Notes: generated from the sequence alone by a model not told the origin. Shown: positions 1 to 5,895, counted from the first letter of the stretch. The stretch is DNA of 5,895 nucleotides from Chitinophagaceae bacterium UBA4857 (GCA_002399735.1 DHEF01000040.1:24472-30366); one strand, 5' to 3'. Translations and numbers: made by a program.

Positions 1-11
1 AATTAAATACT

Positions 12-43
12 CACTCTTGTACTTTCTGTTCGCTATTCATCTT
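12..43 (+). repeat. Dispersed intergenic repeat R1, left copy
   Basis: These 32 bases match 5010-5041 at 30 of 32 positions in the same orientation; the differences are at 23 (t/g) and 28 (g/a). The copy lies beyond the 3' end of the GH30 gene and no reading frame covers it. Unlike the right copy, it lacks the upstream ATCGTCTGTT block. It faces repeat R2 at 80-116 in inverted orientation: TCACTC at 11-16 can pair with GAGTGA at 115-120, and CTATTCA at 33-39 with TGAATAG at 89-95. The two together could fold as one large imperfect hairpin. The role is unknown; a REP-like or MITE-derived element is the simplest reading. Confidence 0.75.
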
Positions 44-79
44 AACACTCACTTGCATTAACTCAATAATTTTGGTTTT

Positions 80-116
80 GCATAATGCTGAATAGAATTA
101 CCGAACGATGCAGTGA
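80..116 (+). repeat. Dispersed intergenic repeat R2, left copy
   Basis: These 37 bases match 5841-5877 with one mismatch (position 84, a versus c), in the same orientation. The copy lies 58 bp past the GH30 stop codon. Its ends are weakly self-complementary (GCAT at 80-83 with ATGC at 108-111). The complete hairpin seen in the right copy is eroded here by the mismatch at 84. Read on the minus strand and extended to 133, it starts with ATCGTCTGTT, the same ten bases that open the right R1 element at 4994. Downstream of GH30 it may form RNA structure that helps transcription end, but no strong T-run follows. Confidence 0.8.
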
Positions 117-173
117 GTGACAAAACAGACGATAATAGTAGCAATGCCTGCTGATACAATAATTATTATGGTT

Positions 174-1658
174 TTAAAAAATTAAGGTACTTATGGAACG
201 TGGGTTAGCTACTACTTCTATAGCCTGACCATTCACCCATAAAAAGTACGGCGTATCATGATTGCTTTGGTTCATAACAATGGTTACTACCGTACCATCA
301 GGGTTTAAAAAAGCAGTGCTTAACAGCTGACTGCGAGTTGGCGAAGCAATTACTCTTTTAGCCCCGGGCTGAATGTACTTTGAAAAATGACCAATGTAAT
401 AATAGGCATTGGTGTAAATAAGTTTGCCTGTTTTTGTATCGCCATGTACAGGTGCAAAGCAAAAATTTTTTACATGGTTGGGGCCGCCGGTTTCATCTAA
501 CAAAATATTCCAATCGGTAAAGCCCACCATACCATTATTAAAATCGTTAATCATGCTGCGGCCATATTCTTCGCCCAATACCCATGCGTTGTACCGGCTG
601 GCATTAAAACTTTCGGCACAACCTTCGGTAAAGAAAATATTTTTATCAGGGTAAGCTTCGTGTACACGTTTAAGATTATCGTACATGGGTTGGCCGCCGC
701 TCCAATCCTCGTACCAATGAAAACCTATACCCCATATATATTTGGATACCTCAGGATCATCCAAATAAGTTTGTGCACGTTGATAAATTAAATCGCGGTT
801 ATGATCCCATACAATAATTTTTTTATCCTTCATGTTAGCTTTGTGCATAACAGGACCTAAATGATTTTTTAAAAAATCTCTTTCCTCTTCGGCCGTGTAA
901 ATACAACTTTCCCATGTTTGTTTGGCCATGGGTTCGTTTTGTATAGTAATGCCCCAAATAGGAATACCTTCTTTTTCATACGCATTAATAAACTTGGGAT
1001 AATAGTTGGCCCAGCTATCGTAAAACTCAGGCAACAACTTACCGCCTTGTAACATATTTTTATTGTCCTTCATCCAGGCCGGTGGGCTCCATGGGCTGGC
1101 AAACAATGGTAACTTACCACCTGCTGCATTAATAGCTTCTTTTATAAATGGTATTTTAAATTTTTTATCAGGTGCAATGTCAAAAGTTTTTAGTTCTTTA
1201 TCATTGTCCTGCACATAGGTGTAGGAAGCACTGCTAAAATCACAACTGTTTATATTGGTACGGGCCATATTATAACCCAGTCCTTTTTCTTTATTAAAAT
1301 GCGCCTGTAAAAATTCCTGTTGCGTTTCTTTGGGCAGTTTGTAAAATGTTTCGGCCGACGCATCAGTTAATGCAGCACCTATACCTACATAAGTTTGAAA
1401 GGTTTTTGAAGGATCGACAAAAACGCATATCTGGTTTTCGAAAGGCTGGCCCATCTCTTTAAAATCAAGCGACTCCCCGGCTGTTAACCTGGCACTTGCA
1501 CTATCAGTAGTAATAATAGCCACCCGTTTTCCTTTAGCTGAATATGTGTTGTCCGTTGTTCCGGTAGCGGCAGTGTTATTATCCGCATCGGTAGTACTTT
1601 TATTATTGCAAGCGGCCAGCACTAACAAAATTATCAACGGCAATAGTTGCTTTATCAT
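174..1658 (-). CDS. GH30 family beta-glycosidase, lipoprotein
   Basis: A 494-residue retaining glycoside hydrolase of family GH30, likely an endo- or exo-acting glucanase (beta-1,6-glucanase or glucosylceramidase-like). Residues 1-17 form a lipoprotein signal with the lipobox LAAC and Cys17 as lipidation site, followed by an N/T/D-rich linker to about residue 40. This points to an outer-membrane anchor. The (beta/alpha)8 domain shows VGIGAALTDASA (91-102), MARTNINSCDFS (131-142), ASPWSPPAWMKDN (187-199), QNEP with acid/base Glu242, FHWYEDWSGG (313-322), and FFTEG with nucleophile Glu345. DETGGPNHVKNF (388-399) and a C-terminal beta-sandwich typical of the family follow. Length is normal and both catalytic glutamates are present. 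The ATG start gives the intact signal peptide; there is no clear Shine-Dalgarno, as usual in Bacteroidota. A 349-bp gap with a hairpin separates it from the HAD gene, so it probably has its own promoter. The subfamily, and hence the exact substrate, cannot be fixed by eye. Confidence 0.93.
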   Translation of the reverse strand: MIKQLLPLIILLVLAACNNKSTTDADNNTAATGTTDNTYSAKGKRVAIITTDSASARLTAGESLDFKEMGQPFENQICVFVDPSKTFQTYVGIGAALTDASAETFYKLPKETQQEFLQAHFNKEKGLGYNMARTNINSCDFSSASYTYVQDNDKELKTFDIAPDKKFKIPFIKEAINAAGGKLPLFASPWSPPAWMKDNKNMLQGGKLLPEFYDSWANYYPKFINAYEKEGIPIWGITIQNEPMAKQTWESCIYTAEEERDFLKNHLGPVMHKANMKDKKIIVWDHNRDLIYQRAQTYLDDPEVSKYIWGIGFHWYEDWSGGQPMYDNLKRVHEAYPDKNIFFTEGCAESFNASRYNAWVLGEEYGRSMINDFNNGMVGFTDWNILLDETGGPNHVKNFCFAPVHGDTKTGKLIYTNAYYYIGHFSKYIQPGAKRVIASPTRSQLLSTAFLNPDGTVVTIVMNQSNHDTPYFLWVNGQAIEVVANPRSISTLIF

Positions 1659-1695
1659 AATACAATTATTAATGACGAATGATTATTACCAGCAG

Positions 1696-1816
1696 ACAGT
1701 GCACACGATTACAGTATGTATATACATACAACTGTACATTAACATAGTACACTATTTACTGTGTATATTTTTGTTTTGTTAAGTAGGCCTGCACCGGGTA
1801 GTAGTGGTACAGTAAA
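1696..1816 (-). promoter_or_regulatory. Candidate operator region upstream of GH30
   Basis: A perfect 16-bp palindrome, GTATGTATATACATAC, lies at 1714-1729, about 55-71 bases upstream of the GH30 start codon. The pentamer ACAGT or its complement ACTGT occurs five times around it (1696-1700, 1711-1715, 1731-1735, 1758-1762, 1809-1813). Two of these extend to an 8-bp inverted pair, TTTACTGT at 1755-1762 and ACAGTAAA at 1809-1816. Such clustering upstream of a glycosidase gene fits a binding region for a dimeric regulator. AT-rich sequence forms short palindromes by chance, and no regulator gene lies in the window, so this is a suggestion only. Confidence 0.3.
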
Positions 1817-1916
1817 GTTTCGTTAAGCTTGCAAGTAGCAGAGAGATATGATAAACCGAAAGTAAATACTAAATTTTAAATAATAAAATATTTGTTGTGT
1901 AAAAAGGGAGGAGGTT

Positions 1917-1992
1917 TGTCAGGCTGAGCTTGACGAAACCCGCAAAACATTTCTGTTATGTTGCGTAGCCCTTCGTCAAGCTCAGGGTGACA
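1917..1992. repeat. REP-like hairpin repeat, possible terminator after HAD gene
   Basis: Two 21-base arms, 1917-1937 and 1972-1992, are reverse complements at 19 of 21 positions; the two mismatches are adjacent. The 34-base middle contains a second stem, CGCAA+CAT (1941-1950) with ATGTTGCG (1958-1965), so the whole element folds into a long cruciform or hairpin. The arm core, CTGAGCTTGACGAA, resembles the CTGAGCTTGTCGAA-type intergenic repeat that I recall from many Bacteroidota and other genomes. It begins 15 bases after the HAD stop codon. On the minus strand a run of five T (1905-1901) follows about 11 bases after the hairpin, too far for a classical intrinsic terminator, but the structure could still stop or protect the GH3-HAD transcript. 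Confidence 0.85.
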
Positions 1993-2007
1993 ATACCCAC
2001 TTTACTA

Positions 2008-2628
2008 TTATAAACCAAGTGATAAAATATCCTTGTCTTTTGAAATAAGTATATGATCAATACCTGCTTCGGTAGAACCAGTGAAATTAGTATGTGTATC
2101 ATCTAAAAACAAAGTTTCTTCCGGTTTCAGGTTGTTATCGTTTAATACATACTCATAAATTTCCTTACTAGGTTTACGCATGTTTACTTCATGCGACATA
2201 TACACTTTATGAAAAACATCTTCCAGGTATAAACCGGTTTGTTGCTTTAATTGCGCTTGAAAATGATTAGCATGTAAAGCATTGGTATTACTTAACAGGT
2301 AAATATTATAACGTTGTTTTAATTGTAACAATAAATCAATCCTTTCCTGTGGAAAATCTAACAACAATGCATTCCATGCATGAGTTATTTCTTCGTCAGT
2401 AAGATTTAACTCTGTTGCCGTTCTTATTGCATCAAAAAAAGTATCATTAGCAATACTCCCTACTTCATACGACTCAAACAGTGGCGATATTTTAAACTGA
2501 CTAAAATGATCGGCAAAGCCAGTAACACCTAAGGATTCAAATGCTTTTGCCGTTAAGGCAAAATCAATATTTAAAATTACACCTCCTAAATCAAAAATTA
2601 TATTCTTGTACTGTTTTGTAATGCTCAC
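2008..2628 (-). CDS. HAD-IA phosphatase, YihX-like
   Basis: A 206-residue cytoplasmic HAD-superfamily hydrolase, with no signal peptide, the usual size for subfamily IA. Motif I is FDLGGVI with nucleophile Asp13. The usual second Asp is Gly15, as I recall for E. coli YihX, whose motif is FDLGNV. Motif II is LLSNTN with Ser113, motif III is MRKP with Lys152, and motif IV is FLDD with Asp176 and Asp177. The cap helices lie at about 20-90. SNTN, MRKPSKEIYEYVL and the FLDD region resemble YihX, described as an alpha-D-glucose-1-phosphate phosphatase, so a sugar-phosphate substrate is plausible but HAD specificity is hard to read from sequence. The start is GTG: an in-frame TAA lies two codons upstream, and motif I begins only 12 residues in. 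It starts 23 bp after the GH3 stop, which suggests co-transcription and a link to handling of the released sugar. Confidence 0.9.
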   Translation of the reverse strand: MSITKQYKNIIFDLGGVILNIDFALTAKAFESLGVTGFADHFSQFKISPLFESYEVGSIANDTFFDAIRTATELNLTDEEITHAWNALLLDFPQERIDLLLQLKQRYNIYLLSNTNALHANHFQAQLKQQTGLYLEDVFHKVYMSHEVNMRKPSKEIYEYVLNDNNLKPEETLFLDDTHTNFTGSTEAGIDHILISKDKDILSLGL

Positions 2629-2651
2629 TTCTTATTGTTTATACTTTCAAA

Positions 2652-4937
2652 TTATTTACTCCAATTAACTTTTGCTTTTTTTACATCCTTGGAGTTGCCG
2701 CCAATCATAATATCAAAATCGCCAGCCTCCCAAATATATTTCAATTCGTGGTTATAAAACATTAAGTCCTTGGTGGTAATTTTAAACTGAATAGTTTTTG
2801 TTTCACCTGCTTTAATTAATACTTTTTCAAAACCCTTTAACTCTTTTACGGGGCGAGTGTTGCTACCCACTATATCTCTTATATACAACTGCACCACTTC
2901 TTTACCATCTACATTACTGTTATTGGTTACTGTTACACTTGCCGTTAATGTTTCATTACCTTTTAAATTTGTTTTACTTAGTTTAATATCGCCGTAAGTA
3001 AAACTGCTATAACTTAAACCATAACCAAAAGGATACAATGGTTCATTGTCAACATCTAAATAGTTGCTTCTAAATTTACTAAACCAAGCACCATCAGCTA
3101 ATGGACGTCCGGTATTTTTATGATTATAATACAAAGGAATCTGTCCTACATTTTTAGGGAATGTAGCCGATAATTTACCGGAAGGATTTACATCGCCAAA
3201 CAATACATCAGCAATAGCATCACCGGCTTCGCTACCGCCAAACCATACATTTAAAATTGCTGGTACATTTGCTTGCTCCCAGGTTAAGGTTAATGGACGG
3301 CCAGCAAACATTACCAACACAACCGGTTTGCCTGTTTTTAATAATGCTTTCAATAATTCTTTTTGTACATCCGGAATATCCAGGTTTGTGCGACTGGATG
3401 ATTCGCCACTGAACTCAGAAGACTCGCCCAATGCAGCAACAATTACATCGGCCTGGTTAGCAGCTGTTAAGGCTTCGTTCAGTAACTCCTCTTTGGTTCT
3501 TTTATCACGGCCTAAAGATTTACCAAACATAGTAGCATGGCCTTCCAATATACTATCGCTAACCAAATTAGAACCTTTGGCATAAATAATTTTTGCCTTA
3601 TCACCCACTGCTTTTTGCAAACCGTCTAATACCGAAACACCGGTTTTAAAATCAGCCGCTACGCTCCAGGTGCCATGCATATTTTCACGGGCATGTGCTA
3701 ATGGGCCAACCAATGCAATAGTGCCCGATTTTTTTATAGGTAAAGTCTTGTTAGCATTTTTAAACAACACAAAACTTTCCGCAGCAATTTTACGGGCTTC
3801 TGCTCTATGTGCATCTATATAAACTTCTGTTTTGGCTCTTTCCTCGTTACAGAATTTATAAGGGTCGGCAAATAAACCAAGTTTGTATTTTGCTTCTAAT
3901 ATGCTTCTGCAAGCTGCATCAATTTCAGCTTGTGTTACCTTACCTTCTTTTAACGATTTTTCTAAGGTTAATAAAAACCCTTCGCCAACCATATCCATGG
4001 CTACACCTGCACGCAAGGCCAATGCCGATGCTGCTTGTAAATCACCTACACCATGGTCAATCATTTCGTTAATACCTGTATAGTCTGTAACCACAAACCC
4101 TTTAAAGCCCCATTGTTTACGCAATACATCGGTTAACAACCAACGGTTACCGGTTGCCGGTATACCATCAATTTCGTTAAACGATGCCATTACGGTACCG
4201 GCGCCTGCATCAATGGCTGCTTTGTATGGCGGAAAATATTCGTTGTACATACGCACATGGCTCATGTCAACAGTATTGTAATCACGACCAGCTTCCGATG
4301 CACCATATAATGCAAAGTGTTTTACACAAGCCATTATTTCGTTATTGGCTTTTAACTTACCCTGATAACCTTTTACCATGGCAATAGCAATTTGACTAGC
4401 CAAATAAGGGTCTTCGCCGTTGCCTTCCGAAACCCTTCCCCAGCGTGGATCACGGCTTATATCTACCATCGGACTAAATGTCCAGTTAATACCATCAGCA
4501 CTGGCTTCAATAGCAGCAATACGTGCACTACGTTCAATAGCATTCATATCCCAGTTGCTTGATAAACCTAACGGAATAGGAAACACGGTACGGTAACCAT
4601 GTATCACATCCATACCAAATAACAACGGAATTTTTAAACGGCTTTGCTCTACAGCCACCTTCTGTACATCACGTATTTTTTCTACCGATTTTATATTAAA
4701 CAAACCGCCAACTTTTCCTTGTTTAATTTTACCTGCAATATCCGAGCTGTTGGCTTGCCCCGTAGTAATATCTCCTGCACCCGGTAAATTCAACTGACCT
4801 AATTTTTCTGTCACTGTCATCTTCTTCATCAAGGCATCAATAAAGGTTTTCATCTTAGCCTGTTCGCCTGTTTGCGCTATTGATATTTGTGTAATACCTA
4901 ACGCCACTAATAGACACAATCGTTGTATTCTTTTCAT
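2652..4937 (-). CDS. bglX: Periplasmic beta-glucosidase, GH3 family (BglX-like)
   Basis: A 761-residue GH3 enzyme, close in length and layout to E. coli BglX, that would cut beta-linked glucosides or short oligosaccharides from the non-reducing end in the periplasm. Residues 1-21 form a Sec signal peptide (hydrophobic 7-20, likely cleavage SIA|Q). The TIM-barrel domain spans about 31-355, with HGYRTVFPIPLG (113-124), DISRDPRWGRVSEGNGEDP (159-177), VKHF (205-208) and VTDY carrying nucleophile Asp285. The alpha/beta sandwich domain spans about 390-635. Its segment ALGESSEFSGESSSR (502-516) aligns with the BglX acid/base loop; Glu512 is the best acid/base candidate, Glu505 the alternative. YPFGYGLSYSSF (635-646) leads into a C-terminal fibronectin III-like domain, about 660-750. 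All domains are complete. The ATG gives an intact signal peptide; the upstream sequence is AT-rich without a clear Shine-Dalgarno. It likely heads a two-gene operon with the HAD phosphatase. Specificity could also be xylosidase or another beta-glycosidase. Confidence 0.95.
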   Translation of the reverse strand: MKRIQRLCLLVALGITQISIAQTGEQAKMKTFIDALMKKMTVTEKLGQLNLPGAGDITTGQANSSDIAGKIKQGKVGGLFNIKSVEKIRDVQKVAVEQSRLKIPLLFGMDVIHGYRTVFPIPLGLSSNWDMNAIERSARIAAIEASADGINWTFSPMVDISRDPRWGRVSEGNGEDPYLASQIAIAMVKGYQGKLKANNEIMACVKHFALYGASEAGRDYNTVDMSHVRMYNEYFPPYKAAIDAGAGTVMASFNEIDGIPATGNRWLLTDVLRKQWGFKGFVVTDYTGINEMIDHGVGDLQAASALALRAGVAMDMVGEGFLLTLEKSLKEGKVTQAEIDAACRSILEAKYKLGLFADPYKFCNEERAKTEVYIDAHRAEARKIAAESFVLFKNANKTLPIKKSGTIALVGPLAHARENMHGTWSVAADFKTGVSVLDGLQKAVGDKAKIIYAKGSNLVSDSILEGHATMFGKSLGRDKRTKEELLNEALTAANQADVIVAALGESSEFSGESSSRTNLDIPDVQKELLKALLKTGKPVVLVMFAGRPLTLTWEQANVPAILNVWFGGSEAGDAIADVLFGDVNPSGKLSATFPKNVGQIPLYYNHKNTGRPLADGAWFSKFRSNYLDVDNEPLYPFGYGLSYSSFTYGDIKLSKTNLKGNETLTASVTVTNNSNVDGKEVVQLYIRDIVGSNTRPVKELKGFEKVLIKAGETKTIQFKITTKDLMFYNHELKYIWEAGDFDIMIGGNSKDVKKAKVNWSK

Positions 4938-4993
4938 AGTTGCTATTTTAAATTCTATTTTTTATTATGTACCCAGCAGCATTAATACAGATC

Positions 4994-5041
4994 ATCGTCT
5001 GTTGCGTCGCACTCTTGTACGTTCTATTCGCTATTCATCTT
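4994..5041 (+). repeat. Dispersed intergenic repeat R1, right copy, with upstream block
   Basis: The core 5010-5041 matches 12-43 at 30 of 32 bases. Here it is preceded by ATCGTCTGTTGCGTCG (4994-5009). The first ten of these bases recur on the minus strand at 133-124, leading into the left R2 copy. Aligning 4994 onward with the minus strand from 133 downward gives about 22 matches in the first 31 bases without a gap, then a shared CTATTCA. It sits between the SGNH stop and the GH3 start, so it lies in the GH3 upstream region and could affect its transcription, but nothing shows this directly. Confidence 0.75.
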
Positions 5042-5066
5042 CGTGTTATGCGATGGTCGTTTATTT

Positions 5067-5087
5067 CGGTTCGCTACACACGAACTG
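5067..5087. terminator. Small hairpin downstream of SGNH gene
   Basis: CGGTTCG (5067-5073) and CGAACTG (5081-5087) can pair around a 7-base loop, with a 5-bp perfect core (GTTCG/CGAAC). It lies 45 bases past the SGNH stop codon on the minus strand. No strong T-run follows on that strand, so it is at best a weak or Rho-assisted termination or RNA-end structure. It may equally be part of a larger repeat element together with the R1 copy next to it. Confidence 0.25.
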
Positions 5088-5132
5088 AGGTCGTGATTCA
5101 TTAGCACATCTGCAAATCATCACATCAGCCCA

Positions 5133-5798
5133 TTACTTTATTAATGCTTTTTTAAGTAATGGAATCCATATTTCATAACCTGCTTTGTTCATATGCAGCT
5201 TGTCACCTAAAAAAATATCATTCATTACAGTACCATCGTCGTTCAGCATTTTATTATACACATTTACATACCCACGATGTTTCTGCTTTTTTAAAAACCA
5301 GCCAATCAACTGGTTCCCTTTTTCCATTTTATCCATTAAATGCACCCTGCTCGGGCTTGGTTTCATGGAAACATATACAATAGGAACATTTTTAATTTTT
5401 TTGCGTAACAAGTGGAACAATTTTTCAAAACGCTCGGCCACTATTTCACCGGTAACGGTACTGTCGGCCGCCAAATCATTTTCGCCACAATACACCACTA
5501 TTTGTTTGGTATGTTTTGTTGGTACAATATCATCTACATAACGTATAACATCTAACAAAGTAGAACCGCCAAATGCGTTGTTAATAATTTTATATTCTGG
5601 CAAATCTGCCTGTACACTGCGCCACATAGTAAACGACGAACTACCAATAAACAAAATACTTTTATCGGTTTCGGTTTTTACAATGCTGTCTGTTTTTTGT
5701 TTTAGTTTTTGTACTTCATTATAAAATGCTGGTTGCTGCGCCTGCACAAACAAAACAGTTAATAAAAACAAAAAGCTGAATAAAAATTTTAGTTTCAA
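5133..5798 (-). CDS. Secreted SGNH/GDSL-type hydrolase
   Basis: A 221-residue SGNH-fold esterase or acylhydrolase, exported by a Sec signal peptide (residues 1-20, very hydrophobic, likely cleavage VQA|Q). Block I is LFIGSSSFTMW (49-59): the usual GDS is GSS, with Ser54 as nucleophile, a variant found in GDSL_2-type proteins. Block II is NNAFGGST with Gly77. Block III is CGENDL with Asn107. Block V is DKLH with Asp199 and His202. All four catalytic/oxyanion blocks are present, so it should be active on an ester, possibly an acetylated sugar or a lipid. The start is TTG: an in-frame TAA lies two codons upstream, and the next Met is residue 58, inside the catalytic domain, so TTG is the only start that keeps the signal peptide and block I. 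It lies 195 bp upstream of the GH3 gene on the same strand, separated by a repeat, so shared function is possible but a shared transcript is unproven. Confidence 0.9.
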   Translation of the reverse strand: MKLKFLFSFLFLLTVLFVQAQQPAFYNEVQKLKQKTDSIVKTETDKSILFIGSSSFTMWRSVQADLPEYKIINNAFGGSTLLDVIRYVDDIVPTKHTKQIVVYCGENDLAADSTVTGEIVAERFEKLFHLLRKKIKNVPIVYVSMKPSPSRVHLMDKMEKGNQLIGWFLKKQKHRGYVNVYNKMLNDDGTVMNDIFLGDKLHMNKAGYEIWIPLLKKALIK

Positions 5799-5837
5799 TA
5801 CTTAGATTTTAATGTCTTTTACAATTTATATTTTGTT

Positions 5838-5877
5838 ACTGCATCATGCTGAATAGAATTACCGAACGATGCAGTGA
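5838..5877 (+). repeat. Dispersed intergenic repeat R2, right copy, with complete hairpin
   Basis: Bases 5841-5877 match 80-116 with one mismatch. In this copy the ends form a perfect 8-bp stem, ACTGCATC (5838-5845) with GATGCAGT (5868-5875), around a 22-base loop; it extends to 10 bp if one wobble pair is allowed. It lies about 40-80 bases upstream of the SGNH start codon, where promoter elements would be expected. It may therefore be an upstream-region element of the SGNH gene or the end of the preceding transcription unit. The window ends 18 bases later, so its full extent is unknown. Confidence 0.8.
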
Positions 5878-5895
5878 TAGTCTTTAATTCATTTC

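Larger units (their letters stand above)
1659..2007. other. Intergenic region between HAD and GH30 genes
   Basis: This 349-bp stretch has no supportable gene on either strand. It holds three things: a hairpin repeat at 1917-1992 next to the HAD stop codon; an AT-rich stretch at about 1861-1905; and a palindrome-rich segment at 1696-1816 upstream of the GH30 start. I looked for the Bacteroides-type promoter (TTTG, then TANNTTTG) on the minus strand and found no full match. The nearest is TACTTTCG at 1857-1864, one mismatch in the -7 box and without a convincing -33 box. The GH30 promoter must lie here if the gene is not read through from the HAD gene, but I cannot place it. Confidence 0.6.

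Noticed and set aside
1546..1782. 78-codon plus-strand frame overlapping the GH30 start and the upstream region
   Set aside because: Its hydrophobic stretch is the complement of the GH30 signal peptide and AT-rich intergenic DNA; there is no sign of a real start site or family.
1906..1965. Shine-Dalgarno-like GGGAGGAGG on the plus strand before an ATG in the hairpin
   Set aside because: The ATG at about 1958 opens only a ten-codon frame inside the repeat element, and the purine run is far from it.
1917..1992. Classical intrinsic terminator
   Set aside because: The stem is strong, but the nearest T-run on the minus strand is about 11 bases beyond it and only five long, so the element is listed as a repeat with a possible terminating role.
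424..5541. Several plus-strand open frames of 66-118 codons inside the minus-strand genes
   Set aside because: They lie antisense to well-supported genes with intact catalytic motifs, have no recognisable domains, and are expected by chance opposite such genes.
80..5877. Composite transposon bounded by the two R2 copies
   Set aside because: No transposase or integrase is present, no target-site duplication is visible, and repeats of this length are better explained as dispersed intergenic elements.
1..5895. CRISPR array, tRNA, rRNA or riboswitch
   Set aside because: The repeats are not regularly spaced, and no cloverleaf or familiar riboswitch core was seen in the intergenic regions.

Overview
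This is an AT-rich window with four complete protein genes, all on the minus strand, so transcription runs from high to low coordinates. The organism is most likely a member of the Bacteroidota, perhaps Chitinophagaceae-like. This is inferred from gene starts without clear Shine-Dalgarno sequences, a lipoprotein/periplasmic glycosidase pair (GH30 plus BglX-like GH3), a YihX-like HAD phosphatase, and intergenic hairpin repeats of a type common in that phylum. The phylum call is reasonably supported; the family is a guess.

In transcription order: a secreted SGNH/GDSL-type hydrolase (5133-5798, TTG start); a 194-bp gap with a repeat and a small hairpin; a periplasmic BglX-like GH3 beta-glucosidase (2652-4937); 23 bp later a cytoplasmic HAD-IA phosphatase of the YihX type (2008-2628, GTG start); a 349-bp gap with a long hairpin repeat and a possible operator region; then a GH30 glycosidase lipoprotein (174-1658). 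The first 173 bp and the last ~97 bp are intergenic and hold repeats.

Together the genes suggest use of a beta-linked glucan or glucoside. The GH30 lipoprotein would cut the polymer on the outside of the cell or in the outer membrane. The GH3 enzyme would release monosaccharide in the periplasm. The SGNH enzyme could remove acyl substituents, and the HAD enzyme would act on a sugar phosphate or other small phosphoester in the cytoplasm. GH30 with GH3 is a pairing known from Bacteroides beta-1,6-glucan loci, but no SusC/SusD, sensor or transporter lies in the window, so the substrate is open and a full polysaccharide utilisation locus is not shown.

The most unusual content is intergenic: two dispersed repeat types, each present twice (R1 at 12-43 and 5010-5041; R2 at 80-116 and 5841-5877), which seem distantly related to each other, plus a separate 76-bp hairpin repeat at 1917-1992. 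No convincing new multi-gene system, RNA gene, CRISPR array, transposase or phage gene was seen.
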